Numbered from the stretch's first letter, positions 42,341 to 52,708 are shown. The stretch is 64,000 nucleotides of DNA from Prosthecobacter vanneervenii (GCF_014203095.1 NZ_JACHIG010000015.1:1-64000), one strand, 5' to 3'. Notes: a model not told the origin generated them from the sequence alone. Numbers and translations: made by a program.

Positions 42341-43705
42341 ATGAAAAGAACTCTCTTGATCCTGTCACTGGCCGCTTTTTGCGGAACCAGCAGCGCCGAA
42401 AGTCTGCCTCACGATGATTTAAAGGTGGCCTGGGACAAGGCTCTCAGTGCAATCGAAAAAGGCCGCCCCAGGCTGGATGTGGCCAAAGATCTCGAAGCTG
42501 CCATGGCCAAGACCCCTGCGAGCTGGTGGCATGACCATGCAAATGCCCTGGTCCAGGATTTACGCGCATCCGATGTAAAGCTGCGGCAGCTGTCAGAAGA
42601 CAGGGCTTCTGCGGAATCATCCCCCTAGCTGTGGCTGGCCGAATCTACGATCCCTCACTACTTTTACAACCCCGCGAATAACGCTAGCCTGAGCAAGAAG
42701 CTCCGGTGTTTGCCGAATGATCCTGCAGCGCGGGTGCTTGCCGCCGACGAACGCTGCATTCCCGGCCTGATTTCCATGCTCACAGACATGTCCCCGACCC
42801 GGATGCAAGACATTCTCTCAAGAGAAGACCAAGCCTTCCGGGTCTGCGATTTGGCACTGGCGCTCCTGGAGCACAGGACCATGTGCTCGTTTTGCGAGCA
42901 AACTTTCTGCTTTGGCCCCTTGAGCAGCCAATCTGACGAAGTGCGCCTGGCCGCCCAGCAAGATGCCAGAGCGTGGTGGCAGGAGTGTGAAAGGCTCGCG
43001 CCCAACACACGCATCCAACACCGCTTGCCGTCCGCAGGTTTTTACGGGCAGATCCGGATGTGCGACATGCTCATCGAGACGGGCACTGCTGATGACCGTC
43101 AGTATGCTCGCACTCAACTCAGACGAATCGTCGACGCCAATTATCTTCCCGGAGCTGTTCGTGCCGGGGAAGTTTTGATGAAACTCGGGGACACCTATTG
43201 CCTTGATGTGGTCGATCAAAAGTTAGGCGAGAGATTCGCCGAGAGCGCGACCAGCTATGACGTGGATTCGTCTGTAATCTTTTTTGTCATCCAGCATGGT
43301 CGGAGCCAGGACTGGCAGGTGCTTACCGAATGTGCGCTCGCCCAATTGGAAGCAGGCGATGCAGGCGGCGGTCATTTCATTCTTCCAGCGGTGATCGACG
43401 CCATCACCGCTGAAAGCTCTCCGCATGCAGTTCCCTGCCTGGCGCTTGTTTTGCGAATGGAACAGCTTGGACTTGGTCCGCGCCTGTTCCATGGCAAAAA
43501 AGAATCGCGCTCGCCCCTGTGGAAGGCACTACGACTTGTGCAGCAGATGACCGGCACGCCACTGGGAATTCCTGCCACAGACCCAGGTCCGGACGAGGAG
43601 CAAGTCCTGATCGGAAAGATCGCTGCATGGTGGACGAGTTCAGGCCAGGCCGAATATACGCGTGCCGCCATTGAGCAACGGATCAAAACTAGCGACAAAC
43701 AATGA
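42341..43705 (+). pseudogene. Secreted protein gene interrupted by an in-frame TAG
   Basis: ATG 42341 opens a signal peptide (MKRTLLILSLAAFCGTSSA) and 95 codons ending ASAESSP, then TAG at 42626-42628. The same frame then stays open to 43705, reading LWLAESTIPHYFYNPANNA onward, then a long alpha-helical domain with a CSFCEQTFCFG cysteine cluster, an HDARAWWQECERL-like helix and a C-terminal AAWWTSSGQAEYTRAAIEQR. Read through, the product would be 454 residues plus the stop position. A TTG at 42710 is the only plausible restart and would lack a signal. I do not recognise the family. Likely a recent nonsense mutation (CAG or TGG to TAG), a sequencing error, or less likely recoding. Confidence 0.7.
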
Positions 43706-43707
43706 CC

Positions 43708-44328
43708 TCACTGGGATCGCGTGCGTGTCCAAAACGTGGGCAGACGCAGCTTCCAGCGCATGGCCGCGAGACGCAGCACAAGGATGACCGCCATGCCGAG
43801 ATAGCGGTCGCTTTCCGAGGCAGGAAACCACTGCCTCAGGAGCACAAACACCACCGCTCCAGCAGAGACGGCGGTGGCATACAGATCGACCTCCGCCTGA
43901 AAAACCCATGGCAGCTCTCCACGCAGCACATCCCGCAAGATGCCGCCCGCCACTCCGGTCACGACACCCAGGAGCACAGCGACGATGCCCGGTGTGCCAA
44001 AAGCGAGCGCCTTCTCTGTTCCTGCGATGCCAAACAGAGCCAGGCCAAACGCATCCGCAAAGGCGAGCGCCTTGTTCGGCAGATGGGTGAAACGCACGAG
44101 CACGAAGGTGACTACGGCGGCGAGTAGCGCCGTCCAGACATGCATCGGCTGCTGGATCCAGAACACAGGCTGAGCCCCGAGGCAGAGATCACGGATCGTA
44201 CCGCCGCCCACCGCTGTCACCAGCGCCAGCACGATCACGCCAAAGAGATCCATGTTCTTCCCCTCAGCCGCGAGCACGCCAGAAATGGCGCACACTGCGA
44301 CAGCGAAGTATTCGATCCAAGGAGGCAT
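43708..44328 (-). CDS. TRIC/UPF0126 family membrane channel
   Basis: 206 residues, with seven hydrophobic segments predicted. The two TRIC-repeat signatures are present: GGGTIRDLCLG near residue 42 and GGILRDVLRGELPWVF near residue 127, each following a glycine-rich helix. Prokaryotic members (YicG/UPF0126) form trimeric monovalent cation channels; direction and role here are unknown. It ends 2 bases from the stop of the amber-interrupted gene on the other strand and begins 2 bases after the DUF3472 stop, so it is the last gene of a minus-strand operon. Confidence 0.88.
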   Translation of the reverse strand: MPPWIEYFAVAVCAISGVLAAEGKNMDLFGVIVLALVTAVGGGTIRDLCLGAQPVFWIQQPMHVWTALLAAVVTFVLVRFTHLPNKALAFADAFGLALFGIAGTEKALAFGTPGIVAVLLGVVTGVAGGILRDVLRGELPWVFQAEVDLYATAVSAGAVVFVLLRQWFPASESDRYLGMAVILVLRLAAMRWKLRLPTFWTRTRSQ

Positions 44329-44330
44329 GA

Positions 44331-45179
44331 TTAATTGAGAAGTGTCGGAGGCAAATCCTGCGGTGGTGACGCTGAAACCAAGGGTTGTTTCAGCGTGGAA
44401 CCGACCTCGGCCACTCGCTTCACCCTGCCTCCGTTGGCGAGAAAGAGCGCGCTTTCAGCCTGACCGGCGTTGATCAGCTCCTGGGCTTCGTTTTTAGCGC
44501 GGGAGCAGGTAAAGCGCCCTTCAGTAATGGCCAGCAGCCTACCATCCACCGTTCGCACCCAGCCGTTGCCAAATTCGCAGCGGCGCTCCTCCTTCACGCT
44601 CTTTGTGTCCCGGCGAAAATCTTCCACAAAGGAGTACAGGCCCGAGAGCGGCTTTCCGCCAGTCTTCACGCGAAAAGTCACCAGATGCTTCCACTCACGC
44701 TGCGCAGGCTGGTAAAGCCACCCGGCGTAGGCTGTCTTTTCGCCCTCGACTTTGGCCTGCACGATGCAGCGGACTTTTTCACCAATCTTCCAGTTAAAGC
44801 GGGTCATGCTCTTTCCGCCCGTGCCTTCTCCGCCGAAGCGGGACACCTCCACTCCTTTGCCCTCGTGCAGCACCTCCACACGCTGCTCCAGCGGCACGTT
44901 CTCGGGATTGTCTCCATTCGATGGATCCCACACGGAAAAGATGGCGACTTTGCGGCCGTCGCCAAGCTCCTGGATTCCAAAATAGCCGGTGTTCCAGCCA
45001 CAGACCATGAAGTAGCTTCCCGGTGTGCTCTTCCGCACCGTGGCCTCATTGTAGAACCAGGTCGAAGCCGGGGCCTGCCAGCCAAAATGGATCGAACAAG
45101 CAGCCGTAGGTTCCTCTGCCTGCACGGCTGGGGCGGCCAGACTGAGCAGCGCGATCAAAGACAGAAATGTTTGCTTCAT
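44331..45179 (-). CDS. Secreted DUF3472-domain protein
   Basis: 282 residues with signal MKQTFLSLIALLSLAAPAVQA. The body begins HFGWQAPASTWFYNEATV, then SYFMVCGWNTGYFGIQELGDG, IFSVWDPSNGDNPENV, FGGEGTGGKS and a closing VEDFRRD..KEERRCEFGNGWVRT, which together are characteristic of DUF3472, a carbohydrate-binding-like all-beta family found in this phylum. It is followed after about 200 residues by a less-conserved tail. Its start overlaps the phosphodiesterase stop as ATGA. Role probably substrate binding at the cell surface or periplasm. Confidence 0.82.
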   Translation of the reverse strand: MKQTFLSLIALLSLAAPAVQAEEPTAACSIHFGWQAPASTWFYNEATVRKSTPGSYFMVCGWNTGYFGIQELGDGRKVAIFSVWDPSNGDNPENVPLEQRVEVLHEGKGVEVSRFGGEGTGGKSMTRFNWKIGEKVRCIVQAKVEGEKTAYAGWLYQPAQREWKHLVTFRVKTGGKPLSGLYSFVEDFRRDTKSVKEERRCEFGNGWVRTVDGRLLAITEGRFTCSRAKNEAQELINAGQAESALFLANGGRVKRVAEVGSTLKQPLVSASPPQDLPPTLLN

Positions 45180-46213
45180 GGTTTTTTGGCTTCAGCAGGT
45201 TTAGGCTCGATGACAATGGGCGATGGTGGTGGTTCCGGATTCCATTCCGGCTTTGGCTGGATGCCCAGGTGCTCATAAATCAGCGGCACCAGAGCGGTCT
45301 GCGGTGTCGCTTCATTGAGCAGCTTCTCCTTGATCAGACTCGCCCCCTGGGCAGCAAGCCAGATTTGACGCTCTTCATCACTGTCGCCTCCATGTTTGTT
45401 GCCGCGCCCGCCATGATCCGTCGTGATGAGCACCAGCCAGTCCTCCTCAGCAAACCTCGGCCTCGCCCGCATGGCACGCAGCAGTTCTCCGATGTGCGAG
45501 TCCACATGGCTGATGGCGTTCAGATACAGTGAGCTGTCAGGCGAAAAACTGGCGCGCGAATCTATTGCACCATGTCCAAATTCATCCACCTGTCCAAAAT
45601 AGACAAACATCGCGTCCGGATCACTGTCGCTTAGTGTCTTGAGCGCTGCATCTCTCACTTCGATGTCTTTTTCAGGGTTGTCCACAAAGTGCCTCGCGGC
45701 ATCTGGTGCCCGGGTAAATTTCACATCCAGAAACTCCACATCCCCTTTGCGGGAACCGTCAGCGATGAAGTCATGGATCGGCGGCCAGTCTGTAAACGAA
45801 GCACAAAAAGCTTGCGGCTGGACCTCTTTGATCCGCCTCATGAAATGGGAGTACGTCTGAAAGCGACCGCCGATGAACCGGTTGTCTTTGACGCCATGCC
45901 GGTCCATCCACACGCCGGTGAGCAGGCTGGTCCAGCCCGGCCCGCTGACAGTGGGCTGATGAGTGGCTGTGCCCATTTCACCCCCAGCATAGAACTTTCG
46001 TGTAAACACCCCGCGCTCGCTCTCGCAAAGCATCTTTAACTGCGGCGCAAGTCCTCGCTCCATGGCAGCAGCCACCGCATCAGCGCGGCAGCCGTCTATG
46101 CCAATAAACAGCACCCGTTTGCCACCAAAGCCGCTGTCTTTTCCTGGCCCATGGGCGGACAACTGGCCGGCACAGCCAAGGCAAATCAAAACAAGGGTAA
46201 TGGCAGATTTCAT
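45176..46213 (-). CDS. Secreted type I phosphodiesterase/nucleotide pyrophosphatase-like enzyme
   Basis: 345 residues from ATG 46213, chosen for the signal MKSAITLVLICLGCAGQLSA. Alkaline-phosphatase-superfamily metal sites are clear: FIGIDGCRADAV (first Asp ligand), SGPGWTSLLTGVW with the Thr nucleophile, MFVYFGQVDEFGHG (Asp and His) and ITTDHGGRGNKHGG (Asp-His and a further His). This is the nucleotide pyrophosphatase/phosphodiesterase subgroup. A Pro-rich tail follows about residue 320. Substrate unknown; periplasmic. MarC lies 13 bases upstream and DUF3472 overlaps downstream. Confidence 0.88.
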   Translation of the reverse strand: MKSAITLVLICLGCAGQLSAHGPGKDSGFGGKRVLFIGIDGCRADAVAAAMERGLAPQLKMLCESERGVFTRKFYAGGEMGTATHQPTVSGPGWTSLLTGVWMDRHGVKDNRFIGGRFQTYSHFMRRIKEVQPQAFCASFTDWPPIHDFIADGSRKGDVEFLDVKFTRAPDAARHFVDNPEKDIEVRDAALKTLSDSDPDAMFVYFGQVDEFGHGAIDSRASFSPDSSLYLNAISHVDSHIGELLRAMRARPRFAEEDWLVLITTDHGGRGNKHGGDSDEERQIWLAAQGASLIKEKLLNEATPQTALVPLIYEHLGIQPKPEWNPEPPPSPIVIEPKPAEAKKP

Positions 46214-46226
46214 AGGATTTCGCAGC

Positions 46227-46811
46227 TCAGTGCTTGGTGTATTGCTCGATGCCGTTGAGCAGCATCTGCACCGCCACCATGACGAGCAGCATGCCCATGA
46301 GACGCTCCACGGCCATCGATCCTTTCTCCCTGAGCACCCGGGCAATGGCGGGTGCGCAAAGCAGCACCGCAGCCGTGACACACCACGCGATCATCAGCGC
46401 GGCAAACCAGCGCCAGAGCTGCTCCGGCTGCGTACTCACCAGCACCAGCAGCGTGGCCAGCACGGAAGGCCCTGCAATCATCGGTACGGCAAGCGGCACG
46501 ATGAACGGCTCCGTCATCATCTCCTCCGCCTCACGGCGGGATGGAGGAAAAATCATCTTCAGGGCGATCAGAAAGAGCACAATGCCGCCGCTGATGAACA
46601 AGGCCTCCTGCTTCAAATGCAGCAGCCCAAGCAGCCAGGGCCCAAGGAAAAGAAACAGGATCAGAATCACCAGAGCGATGACGAGCTCGCGCGCGATCAC
46701 CCGCAGGCGCCGCTCAGGCGGCACCGGACGCAGCCCCGACACAAACGTGGCCACATTCCCCAGGGGGTCCATGATGGTGATCAGCAGCAAGGTGGCGGAG
46801 AGCGTGTCCAT
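46227..46811 (-). CDS. MarC-family integral membrane protein
   Basis: 194 residues with six predicted membrane helices, the size of YhgN/MarC proteins. LLLITIMDPLGNVATFVS is the family's first conserved segment, ISGGIVLFLIALKMIFP the middle, and PLAVPMIAGPSVLATLL the segment with the second conserved proline motif; the two DPxGN and xPxxxGP elements form an inverted repeat. The transported molecule is unknown (the multiple-antibiotic-resistance role once proposed for MarC was withdrawn). It lies 57 bases after the tricorn-like gene and 13 before the phosphodiesterase gene. Confidence 0.9.
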   Translation of the reverse strand: MDTLSATLLLITIMDPLGNVATFVSGLRPVPPERRLRVIARELVIALVILILFLFLGPWLLGLLHLKQEALFISGGIVLFLIALKMIFPPSRREAEEMMTEPFIVPLAVPMIAGPSVLATLLVLVSTQPEQLWRWFAALMIAWCVTAAVLLCAPAIARVLREKGSMAVERLMGMLLVMVAVQMLLNGIEQYTKH

Positions 46812-46868
46812 GAGCAGTTTCCTGATTCTAGAAGTCCTGCAGGCCGCTTCGTGCTAGAGGGCATCGTT

Positions 46869-49800
46869 TCATCGTTCCGTGGCTTTGATGAGTTTGGGCT
46901 GGGGGCGTTTCCTCCAGGCTTCCACATCCTTTTTCAGCACCTCGACCGCCTTTTCGAGCTGCCGATCGGTTTTATCCCCTAGATGAGGCCACACAATGTG
47001 GTCTGGCCTTGCGCCATTCAGCTCCATGTCCTGCCCACTGTTCAGCACGTACCAGCCGCGGAACGGCAGTCGCAGGGTGCCGACATCCATAATGGTGGTG
47101 GAACCAGTGCTGATGACGCCTCCCGCAGTCTGCACACCCACGAGGCTGCCACGCTTCAGGGTTTTGATGGCATGGCTGAAGACTTCCGCGTTGCTGTAGC
47201 TGTTTTGATTGCAGAGCACCACGATGGGCTTCTGCCACGTGGCGTAGATCATGCGGTCCTGAGGGTAGCCAGGGGTGCTGCTGCCGCGCGGAATGGCAAT
47301 CGCATGGCGCGGCTGCATGAGTGCCGTGAGCAGATGATCCGTGGTGGAGCCGCCGCCGTTTTCGCGAACGTCGATGACGAGACCATCCCTCCCTGCTCCA
47401 GCATGGTAGAGCTCCTCTTGAAACTTTTGGAAGCTGGCGTCGTCCATGGCGCTGATGTGCAGGTAGCCAAGCGCACCGTTTGAGGCCTGCTCCACCGCAT
47501 GGCGGTTGTCGTGAATCCATGCATCGTAGAGCAGTTTCCGGGCGGTCGTGTAGCTGATAGGACGCAGCGTCACCTCGCGCAGCTTGTCGCCATTCTTTAC
47601 CGTAAGGACGATATCGCGCTCCATCGGCCCGTTCAGCACACTGCTCACATCTGTGGCGGGCACGACCTCCCTGCCATCCACTTTGAGAACGATTTCCCCG
47701 GGCTCAATGCGGCTGTTCTTGTGTGACGCGGGAGATTTGGCAATAACATCGCGCACCTTCCACCCCGGCCCTGCAAAGGCAGGATCAAAGCGGAGCCCCA
47801 GATGGGCGGTTTCTTCACGCCAGCTCAGAGCAGCCGTGCTGCCGGTGTTCCAGGAAAAGCCAAGGTGGGAGCCGTTCAATTCTCCAAGCATAAGCCACAC
47901 ACACTCACCAGCACCATTCATGTCCGGAGCCTCCGCAGCCATGTCCCGATACTTGGCGCGCACGGCATCCCAGTCGCGATTGCCGTGACGTTCATCATAG
48001 TAGTCGTCACGCATGACCTGCCAGCACTGGTCAAAAACAGCGCGCTGCTTTTCAGCCCGCGAATAGCTGTGCTGGGCGCGGAAGGCGTGGATTCTTGGCT
48101 CTCCACCTTTGCCGGAGAGCACCGCCGGCTTTCCATCCAGCAGTCCCACGATCTGATCGTCCGCCTTCAGCCACTCGATGTTTGTCAAGGCGGCTGGGCT
48201 GAAGCTGCGAGGCGCCAAATCATCTGGAAACTCGATGCTGCGGGTCGACTTCCGCTCCTCAAGCTGAGATTGAAAAATGAGCTTCTTTGAATCCGGCGAC
48301 CACACTAGCGAGTGCTCTCCACTGTTCGCAATCTTGATGCGATGAATACGTTCGTGGATGTCAGCAAAGTCGATTTTCAGCGGACTGTCCTTTTTCTCCG
48401 CCGCCGGCTTCGACTGCGGCTTGTCTGCCACTGCTTTGACTGGCACCGGGCTCGGAGCGCTGGCTTTGCTCTCCTCAGGCTTTTCCGCCACCACACCGGC
48501 CGCGCCGCCCTTGCGGGGCTCTTCTTTTTTGGGCTCCTGTTTGACGGTCTTTTTGTACTTTTCCCGCACTCGGGCCAGGGTTCGTTCGCGCCGTGTCTTT
48601 TCATCATCCTCCGCCTGGAGGTGCACATAAAAAATGTCCGACTCATCGAGCTCACGATTGCCGGTCCAGGCAATCATCTTCCCATCCGGAGACCACACGG
48701 GGCGTGTGTCATTGTCTGGATGACGGGAAAGGTTGAAAGGCGGGCGCGAGCCATCCAATGGCAGGAGCCAGATGTCGGCATTGAACCATTCGTCCTGCTG
48801 CGAATACACAATCCACGCGCCATCTGGAGAAAACTCATAGCTGGGAGGATTCCAAGCCTCGATGATGCGCCTTGCTTTCGTACCATCCGGTTCTGCGATC
48901 CAGAGATCGCCACGATCACGCAGCCACGCGAGCTTTTTGCCATCGCGGGTGAACTTCGGCCGAGCCTCTGCCTGGGCATCATTTGTGAGTTTTTTCAGCG
49001 CAAAGCCGCTGTTTTCCCACCAGGCTTTTTTCACATCCGCTGGAGAGGCCTGCCATAGGTCTGTCTGTCCCTGGGCATCACTGATAAACAGCAGAGCTTT
49101 TCCATCGGGTGCGAAGATCACATCGCGCTCCTCCTCGGCGGTGTGCGTGATTCGGCGCGGCTCCTTCAGCTCTGCGTCCATCACCCAGACATCCCCTCCA
49201 GCGATAAAGGCCATCTGCAGGCCGTCGCGCGTGACGCTGATATCCGTGGCTTTTTCCAGCACGACTCTCGTCATGTCCGCAGGGGCATCATGCGCGGCGT
49301 CGATTTCTATTTTGACCGGCGCCTTATCGCCTGGATGCCATCGGTAAAGATCAAACCTAACGCGAAAGACCAGTGTCTTGCCATCCCGGGAGATGCAGGG
49401 AAACACGACCAGATCGTCTTTATAATGCGTGATCTGCCCCCCCTTGCCGCTGCTTAGATCATGCTGCCAGAGGTTGCCATTTTTGACAAAGTAGAAGCCC
49501 TTGCCATCCGGCTTCCAGAGAGGCCAGCGGTTCTCATTTTCATCACTGATGATCTGCTGAAAGCTGCCGTCGACTCGGTTGAAGAGCCAGATCTGTCCTC
49601 CGCGTGCGCCTTTGTACCCCTGGCGCCACCAGGACTCGGAACCTTCGCGCATGAACAGCACCTTTTGAGAATCCGGGGAAATGACACCATCAAACCCATA
49701 GTCATCAAACCAGAGGCTTTCCGCCTTTCTCTCACGGGCATCAATGACCGCCAGACGTGCGGCACGCGACTCGCGCATCCAGGAGAAATCACGTCCAAGC

Positions 49801-50171
49801 CCCACGAGCAGCCCGCTTCCATCTGGAGTCCACTCACGCAAGTCGCAGCCATCCGTGTGAAAGGTGAGCTGGCGTGGCTGCCCGCCGCCCGCCGGCATGG
49901 TGTAGAGCAGCTTGCTGCCCTCCCGCTCGCTGTTAAAAGCGATCTGCGTGCCATCCGGTGAAAAAGCCGCGCCTGAGTCCAGCGCCGGGTGCGTGGTCAG
50001 CCGGGTGGCACGACCTCCGGCGGTGGGTGCGGTCCAGATGTCTCCCTGCCACTGAAACGCCACCGTGCGGCCATCGGGGGAAAGAGCCGGCTCGTGCACA
50101 AGACGCACAGGCGCGGCGGCAACGCTAAGACTGCAGCAAACAAGCAACGAATGGAGAAGGCGTGGCATCAT
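46869..50171 (-). CDS. Tricorn-like S41 peptidase with propeller and PDZ domains
   Basis: 1100 residues. The start is one of two adjacent ATGs (50171 or 50168) preceding signal PRLLHSLLVCCSLSVAAA. Residues about 25-310 and 310-560 form TolB/WD-type propeller repeats (SPDGTQIAFNSEREG, FAPDGKALLFISDAQG, SPDGAWIVYSQQ). Residues about 560-640 are a Lys/Glu/Pro-rich linker. Then come a tricorn core, a PDZ domain (IEPGEIVLKVDGREV) and the C-terminal S41 catalytic region with NSYSNAEVFSHAI (Ser nucleophile) and VGVQTAGGVISTGS. Predicted to degrade peptides in the periplasm or at the surface. The 63-base gap to kbl holds a short dyad. Confidence 0.9.
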   Translation of the reverse strand: MMPRLLHSLLVCCSLSVAAAPVRLVHEPALSPDGRTVAFQWQGDIWTAPTAGGRATRLTTHPALDSGAAFSPDGTQIAFNSEREGSKLLYTMPAGGGQPRQLTFHTDGCDLREWTPDGSGLLVGLGRDFSWMRESRAARLAVIDARERKAESLWFDDYGFDGVISPDSQKVLFMREGSESWWRQGYKGARGGQIWLFNRVDGSFQQIISDENENRWPLWKPDGKGFYFVKNGNLWQHDLSSGKGGQITHYKDDLVVFPCISRDGKTLVFRVRFDLYRWHPGDKAPVKIEIDAAHDAPADMTRVVLEKATDISVTRDGLQMAFIAGGDVWVMDAELKEPRRITHTAEEERDVIFAPDGKALLFISDAQGQTDLWQASPADVKKAWWENSGFALKKLTNDAQAEARPKFTRDGKKLAWLRDRGDLWIAEPDGTKARRIIEAWNPPSYEFSPDGAWIVYSQQDEWFNADIWLLPLDGSRPPFNLSRHPDNDTRPVWSPDGKMIAWTGNRELDESDIFYVHLQAEDDEKTRRERTLARVREKYKKTVKQEPKKEEPRKGGAAGVVAEKPEESKASAPSPVPVKAVADKPQSKPAAEKKDSPLKIDFADIHERIHRIKIANSGEHSLVWSPDSKKLIFQSQLEERKSTRSIEFPDDLAPRSFSPAALTNIEWLKADDQIVGLLDGKPAVLSGKGGEPRIHAFRAQHSYSRAEKQRAVFDQCWQVMRDDYYDERHGNRDWDAVRAKYRDMAAEAPDMNGAGECVWLMLGELNGSHLGFSWNTGSTAALSWREETAHLGLRFDPAFAGPGWKVRDVIAKSPASHKNSRIEPGEIVLKVDGREVVPATDVSSVLNGPMERDIVLTVKNGDKLREVTLRPISYTTARKLLYDAWIHDNRHAVEQASNGALGYLHISAMDDASFQKFQEELYHAGAGRDGLVIDVRENGGGSTTDHLLTALMQPRHAIAIPRGSSTPGYPQDRMIYATWQKPIVVLCNQNSYSNAEVFSHAIKTLKRGSLVGVQTAGGVISTGSTTIMDVGTLRLPFRGWYVLNSGQDMELNGARPDHIVWPHLGDKTDRQLEKAVEVLKKDVEAWRKRPQPKLIKATER

Positions 50172-50234
50172 GGCTGGAACTAAACGGTGACTAGGCTCGG
50201 CGACATTCACTCAGGAATGCGCATACCTAACGCA

Positions 50235-51425
50235 TCATAACCCCAGTTCGTACTTCACCGCGACAAAAGCCTGCACGGCGCGTGTCAAGTCTTTCCGGGT
50301 GTGCGCGGCGCTGATCTGTGTGCGGATACGCGCCTTGCCCTGCGGCACCACGGGATAGCTGAAACCGATCACATAGACACCGTGCTCCAACATCGCATCG
50401 GCAAACCGCGCCGCCAGCGCTGCGTCCCCCAGCATCACCGGCACAATGGGGTGCTCCCCTGGCACTAGGTTAAAACCTGCCGCCTTCATCTGCTCACGGA
50501 AGAAGCGTGTGTTTGCCTCCAGCGTGTCGCGCAGCTGGGTGGACTGCTTCAACAGGTTCAGTGCTGCAAGCGAGGCACCTGCAATGCTGGGACAGAGCGT
50601 GTTGGAGAAAAGATACGGCCGCGAGCGCTGCCGCAGCAGATCAATAATCTCCTTTTTCCCGCTGGTGTAGCCGCCACTGGCACCTCCCAGCGCTTTGCCA
50701 AGAGTGCCCGTGAGAATGTCAATGCGGCCCATGACCTCGCAGTGCTCGTGAGTCCCACGGCCTGTCCGGCCCATGAAGCCGACCGCGTGCGAGTCGTCCA
50801 CCATTACCAGCGCCTGGTATTTGTCCGCCAAGTCACAGATGGCCTTCAGCGGCGCGATGAAGCCGTCCATTGAAAACACTCCGTCCGTGGCAATAAGCTT
50901 GTACCGCGCACCTTGAGCGTCAGCAGCGATCAGCTGCGCCTCCAGATCGGCCATGTCGCAGTTCTTGTATCTGCAGCGCTGCGCCTTGCACAGACGCACA
51001 CCGTCGATGATGGAGGCGTGATTGAGCTCGTCGCTGATGATCGCATCTTCCGACCCTAGAATCGTCTCAAACAAGCCGCCGTTCGCATCAAAGCAGGAGC
51101 CGTAGAGAATCGTGTCCTCCGTGCCAAGGAAATCAGACAGGGCAGCCTCCAGCTCCTTGTGCACACCTTGTGTACCACAGATGAAGCGCACACTGGCCAG
51201 CCCATAACCCCAGTGCTCCAGCGCCTCATGCGCCGCCTGCCGCACCTTGGGGTGTTGCGCTAGTCCGAGGTAATTGTTGGCACAGAGATTGAGCACCGCA
51301 CCGCCGCCATTGGCACGCACCAGCGTGCCCTGCGGAGTGGAGAGCACGCGCTCGCGCTTGAAGGTGCCAGCAGCGCTGATGGCATCAAGCTGCGCTTGGA
51401 GATGTGCGGCAAAGGTTGGATTCAT
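50235..51425 (-). CDS. kbl: Glycine C-acetyltransferase (2-amino-3-ketobutyrate CoA ligase)
   Basis: 396 residues, standard for Kbl. From ATG 51425: [22 protein letters not shown]. The PLP lysine is in [18 protein letters not shown] (near residue 240) and [12 protein letters not shown] holds the cofactor Asp and His. It cleaves 2-amino-3-ketobutyrate with CoA to glycine and acetyl-CoA, completing the threonine pathway begun by threonine 3-dehydrogenase. tdh lies 2.5 kb away beyond an oxidoreductase and a LysR gene, not adjacent as in enteric bacteria. The same 39-base element precedes both, pointing to joint control. Confidence 0.95.
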   Translation of the reverse strand: MNPTFAAHLQAQLDAISAAGTFKRERVLSTPQGTLVRANGGGAVLNLCANNYLGLAQHPKVRQAAHEALEHWGYGLASVRFICGTQGVHKELEAALSDFLGTEDTILYGSCFDANGGLFETILGSEDAIISDELNHASIIDGVRLCKAQRCRYKNCDMADLEAQLIAADAQGARYKLIATDGVFSMDGFIAPLKAICDLADKYQALVMVDDSHAVGFMGRTGRGTHEHCEVMGRIDILTGTLGKALGGASGGYTSGKKEIIDLLRQRSRPYLFSNTLCPSIAGASLAALNLLKQSTQLRDTLEANTRFFREQMKAAGFNLVPGEHPIVPVMLGDAALAARFADAMLEHGVYVIGFSYPVVPQGKARIRTQISAAHTRKDLTRAVQAFVAVKYELGL

Positions 51426-51427
51426 GA

Positions 51428-51466
51428 ATGCCGGTATATTGGACACAAATCCTATATTTTGGCAAT
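51428..51466 (-). promoter_or_regulatory. 39-bp conserved element upstream of kbl
   Basis: This sequence is identical at 32 of 39 positions to 54924-54962 before tdh and begins 2 bases upstream of the kbl start codon. In gene orientation it contains ATTGCCA at the far end, GTGTCCA in the centre (within an imperfect GGA-N6-TCC dyad) and TATACC near the start codon. The mismatches cluster at two places, leaving TGCC/GGCA ends and the centre intact, as expected for a protein-binding site combined with a promoter. An extremely short or absent leader is implied. Confidence 0.7.
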
Positions 51467-51502
51467 ACGGAACTTCACTACCTACATACGCGACGGCTAT
51501 TA

Positions 51503-52708
51503 TCAGACCTTTAGCCCATCAAGATCAGGCTTCACCGCCTTTGCATCACGAATGAATTTGTCCCAGGTCACCGGATGCCCTGCTTTGGCGGCATGCTCGC
51601 CAAAGAGCGTGAGCAGCGCTGTTTCCACCGCGCCTTCGATCGTCGGGTTGCCATTCGGATTTCCAGCAGCGATGGCCGCACGGAAGGACTCCACATTGTT
51701 CACCGAACCGGCGCGGTAGAGGTTCTTGGTTTCACCGCCTCCCCAGAAGTTATCCTTCCCTCCACGGATCATCACACGTCCGCCAAATTTGCTGCTAAAA
51801 GCGCCCTTCGTTCCCACAAAGCGGTTGTCGCACAAGAAGGGGGAACCCCAGGCAGTATATTGGCGCGAGGCAAAGCTGACCGCACCCTTGGCATACTCAA
51901 AAAGAAGTGAGTAGTGGTCGGAGACATCTCCCACACTGTCAGGCCGCCCGCCACGGCCACAGATGCCGCTGATGCGCGTGGGCCGGCCAAAGGCCCAGCT
52001 CACGATATCGAGCGCGTGGATGTTCTGCTCGGTGATGATGTCTCCCGCCAGATCACGATGGCGTATCCAGTTGCTCAACCTTCCCTCTGGAGTGTCGTCT
52101 GCATCACTTTTGAGCGGGATCAAATCGGCCTCGTAATGACATTCGCCGAACTGCAGATCACCGATCGCTCCGGCATGGATGCGTTTCATCCCTTCCTGAA
52201 AAAACTCATCGCCGCGGCACTGCACATCCGCCAGCACGACGATGCCCCTGGCCGCTGCATCCTTGGCCAGCTGGCGGATGATTTCACACCCAGCTACATC
52301 GATCGCCACTGGCTTGGCGATGAGCACATGCTTGCCAGCAGCCACGGCGTCCACCGCCTGCTGCACATGGAAAAAGGGCGGGCTGTGGATGGCCACTGCA
52401 TCCACATGCTCAAGCATCTTTTTATAGCCATCGAGCCCGCTGAACTGCCTGTCGGCGGCGACACCAAATTTTTCGCCAAACGCCTTCACGCGATCCTCGA
52501 AGTAGTCGCAGGCAGCTGCTAGTTGGAAACCCGGATTCTCAGCAAGAATATCGGAGACAAAGGTGCCGCGCCCTCCGCAGCCGATGTTGCCGATTTTAAA
52601 CACCGGCCCTTTGTATTCTGCCTTGGCCGACGTTTCGGACGCTTGCGCGGCCAGACGACTGGCGAAAGTGGCGAGACCGGTGGCGTGGAAGAAGGATCGA
52701 CGATTCAT
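51503..52708 (-). CDS. Gfo/Idh/MocA-family oxidoreductase, Tat-exported
   Basis: 401 residues with a Tat-like signal [20 protein letters not shown]. The Rossmann motif [17 protein letters not shown] is intact. [16 protein letters not shown] is the AKP form of the family's catalytic EKP motif. The catalytic-domain stretch [28 protein letters not shown] carries the conserved His-x3-Asp. It is probably an NAD(P)- or bound-cofactor sugar or inositol oxidoreductase. Tat export with a pre-bound nucleotide, as in glucose-fructose oxidoreductase, would explain activity outside the cytoplasm. It lies downstream of LysR with 143 bases between, holding a strong inverted repeat. Confidence 0.85.
   Translation of the reverse strand: MNRRSFFHATGLATFASRLAAQASETSAKAEYKGPVFKIGNIGCGGRGTFVSDILAENPGFQLAAACDYFEDRVKAFGEKFGVAADRQFSGLDGYKKMLEHVDAVAIHSPPFFHVQQAVDAVAAGKHVLIAKPVAIDVAGCEIIRQLAKDAAARGIVVLADVQCRGDEFFQEGMKRIHAGAIGDLQFGECHYEADLIPLKSDADDTPEGRLSNWIRHRDLAGDIITEQNIHALDIVSWAFGRPTRISGICGRGGRPDSVGDVSDHYSLLFEYAKGAVSFASRQYTAWGSPFLCDNRFVGTKGAFSSKFGGRVMIRGGKDNFWGGGETKNLYRAGSVNNVESFRAAIAAGNPNGNPTIEGAVETALLTLFGEHAAKAGHPVTWDKFIRDAKAVKPDLDGLKV

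Noticed and set aside
42710..43705. Separate gene starting at TTG 42710
   Set aside because: It is in the same frame as the signal-peptide ORF before the TAG and lacks its own signal and ribosome site, so I treat both as one interrupted gene.
50217..50235. Short ATGCG...CGCAT dyad between kbl and the tricorn-like gene as a terminator
   Set aside because: Five-base stem with no T-run; too weak to call a terminator.
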